The notes under the pieces are model-generated. The model saw only the letters and a program-made list of their open reading frames with translations. It was not told the origin of the DNA and did no database searches. The translations under genes were made by a program, and so were the position numbers. Positions 7,274-7,778 of a DNA stretch of 7,778 nucleotides are shown in pieces. This DNA is from Caldifarciminota bacterium RBG_13_43_14 (lineage in GTDB: Bacteria > Hydrothermota > Tepidihabitantia > SM23-42), in NCBI GenBank assembly GCA_001771735.1, contig MEUM01000015.1:2251-10028 (forward strand), read 5' to 3'. How positions within the stretch are numbered: position 1 is the first letter of the stretch; the number at the start of each line of letters is the position of its first letter.

Positions 7274-7405
7274 ATGAATCGAACTACTTATTCGGCGGTT
7301 GGAATTCAAAGTAGCGAATCCGGTGAGCTCACGGTATCTTTTTCCTATAACCCGATTTCTGTCCAAAATAAAGAGGAGCAGTGCGATTGGATAACCTATA
7401 ACTGA
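7274..7405 (+). CDS. Tiny hypothetical protein, 43 residues (first of four small frames)
   Basis: ATG AAT CGA to TGA at 7403-7405 encodes 43 residues beginning MNRTTYSAVGIQSS and ending EEQCDWITYN. I recognise no family. It is polar, has one Cys, no transmembrane segment and no signal peptide; the middle (GELTVSFSYNPISV) could form beta strands. AAGGAG (7254-7259) is 14 bases from the ATG, longer than usual, and the frame is closed just upstream by TAG at 7268-7270. It is the first frame after the near-consensus promoter, 18 bases before the next gene. It could instead be an untranslated or attenuator-like leader, so its reality as a gene is uncertain. Confidence 0.4.
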   Translation: MNRTTYSAVGIQSSESGELTVSFSYNPISVQNKEEQCDWITYN

Positions 7406-7410
7406 ATGAA

Positions 7411-7419
7411 GGAGGGAGG
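7411..7419 (+). promoter_or_regulatory. Strong, doubled Shine-Dalgarno site before the second small frame
   Basis: GGAGGGAGG lies 7 bases before ATG 7427 (4 before ATG 7424). It overlaps the end of the first small frame's spacer and is the strongest ribosome-binding sequence in the window. It is the main reason to believe the short frame that follows is translated. Confidence 0.7.
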
Positions 7420-7423
7420 ATAG

Positions 7424-7558
7424 ATGATGGAATTTATCAGTAATAGAAGCGCTTTTGGCTATTTCAGCCAAAGTTGGGATAAACGAAATACTTCGTCTAT
7501 GGCCGAGTTATGCGAAACCGCCTGCGACCAACGAATAATATTAAGGAGAAATACCTGA
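7424..7558 (+). CDS. Tiny hypothetical protein, 44 residues (second small frame)
   Basis: The frame runs from ATG ATG at 7424/7427 to TGA at 7556-7558 and encodes 44 residues (43 if ATG 7427 is used), starting MMEFISNRSAFGYF and ending RIILRRNT. It has two Cys (CETAC, CxxxC spacing), an aromatic N-terminal half and a basic C-terminus; no known family is recognised. It has the strongest Shine-Dalgarno of the window, and its TGA shares one base with the ATG of the next frame (TGATG), typical of translational coupling. It is in the same frame as the first small frame but separated from it by two stops (TGA 7403, TAG 7421), so a single broken gene is unlikely. Coding status is probable, not certain. 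Confidence 0.5.
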   Translation: MMEFISNRSAFGYFSQSWDKRNTSSMAELCETACDQRIILRRNT

Positions 7559-7731
7559 TGAATGAAAAACAATTCGACAAAATGATGCGGGAATTAACTA
7601 ACATTAAGAACTTACTGATCTTGGCTGCATCCAAATCTGGGGCAACTTCAACCGAGATTAGCAAAGCCATCAAAACAAGTGATAGCCGTATTCGACAGAT
7701 ACTTACCGGAACAGGAGGAAAGAAGAAATGA
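7558..7731 (+). CDS. Small helix-turn-helix-like protein, 57 residues
   Basis: Starting at ATG 7558, the protein is MNEKQFDKMMRELTNIKNLL and onward. Residues 1-26 look like an amphipathic helix with regularly placed Leu/Ile. Residues ~29-49 (ATSTEISKAIKTSDSRIRQIL) fit a helix-turn-helix like sigma factor region 4 or small phage/plasmid regulators, with E33 to I38 in the first helix and D42 to L49 as recognition helix; the tail is GGKKK. The probable role is a small DNA-binding regulator or a subunit pairing with another protein; the target is unknown. An upstream ATG at 7510 would add 16 residues, but 7558 is preferred: AGGAG (7544-7548) lies 9 bases before it and it overlaps the upstream TGA. 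Its own TGA (7729-7731) overlaps the ATG of the next frame. The HTH call rests on pattern only. Confidence 0.75.
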   Translation: MNEKQFDKMMRELTNIKNLLILAASKSGATSTEISKAIKTSDSRIRQILTGTGGKKK

Positions 7732-7778
7732 AGCACAAGGACTCATCATCGCGGGACGGGATGTTGGTTAGATTCGAT
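7728..7778 (+). CDS. Start of a fourth small-operon gene, truncated by the window end
   Basis: ATG 7728 overlaps the HTH gene stop (ATGA), with AGGAGG (7713-7718) 9 bases upstream, an excellent start. Only 17 codons are visible, beginning MKHKDSSSRDGML, and the frame stays open to the last base. The N-terminus is charged and polar, not signal-peptide-like. No function can be assigned. Confidence 0.65.
   Translation, partial: MKHKDSSSRDGMLVRFD

Noticed and set aside
7241..7471. 76-residue minus-strand frame over the first small frames
   Set aside because: No Shine-Dalgarno before its ATG and no recognisable motif; it runs antisense through the plus-strand promoter and RBS.
7510..7557. Upstream ATG extension of the helix-turn-helix gene
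   Set aside because: The ATG at 7558 has AGGAG at 9 bases and overlaps the upstream stop, while 7510 has no ribosome-binding site and lies inside the preceding frame.
7274..7558. One broken gene spanning the first two small frames (they share a reading frame)
   Set aside because: Two stops (TGA 7403-7405, TAG 7421-7423) and a very strong Shine-Dalgarno lie between them, which fits two separate starts better; recoding of a single stop would not join them.
7497..7736. 79-residue minus-strand frame
   Set aside because: Antisense to the helix-turn-helix gene; starts without a ribosome-binding site and its hydrophobic content mirrors the complementary coding sequence.
1..7778. CRISPR array, tRNA, rRNA, riboswitch or insertion sequence
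   Set aside because: No spaced direct repeats, cloverleaf-like sequence, transposase-like frame or terminal inverted repeats were seen; coding density leaves little room for them.

Overview
The window is a compact stretch of a bacterial genome with moderate GC content by eye and almost no non-coding DNA. Two adjacent secreted proteins at the left end carry the FlgD-like / type IX-style C-terminal domain. Together with a UbiA-family prenyltransferase of the decaprenyl-phosphate phosphoribosyltransferase type, this suggests an uncultured lineage such as candidate division WOR-3, Cloacimonadota or a relative in or near the FCB group. That assignment is an inference, because there is no rRNA or other phylogenetic marker here.

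Layout. Positions 1-1895 (+) hold the end of an exported protein, then an M14 zinc carboxypeptidase whose start overlaps the upstream stop (ATGA). Positions 1886-7138 (-) look like one operon of three genes. Its first gene is a 982-residue regulator with a class III nucleotide cyclase domain, an NB-ARC/STAND ATPase, a winged helix and TPR repeats. It is followed after 11 bases by a TldE/PmbA-like protein and after another 55 bases by the UbiA-family membrane enzyme. The left and right gene groups converge and overlap by 10 bases.

Positions 7139-7253 are a divergent promoter region. The minus-strand promoter (TTGACA, 16 bases, TAAAAT) places the predicted transcription start on the A of the cyclase ATG, so that mRNA should be leaderless. 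The plus-strand promoter (TTGACA, 17 bases, TATACT) drives a cluster of four tiny reading frames (7274 to the window end). Three have clear Shine-Dalgarno sites, and the last three are chained by overlapping stop and start codons. One encodes a 57-residue helix-turn-helix-like protein. This tiny-gene operon is the part of the window I recognise least and the best candidate for something undescribed.

How the genes may work together: the left pair are exported proteins, one of them a peptidase. The cyclase-STAND-TPR protein looks like a cytoplasmic sensor that could couple ligand or protein binding to cyclic nucleotide production. No cyclic nucleotide receptor is visible, and its link to TldE and the prenyltransferase rests only on gene order.
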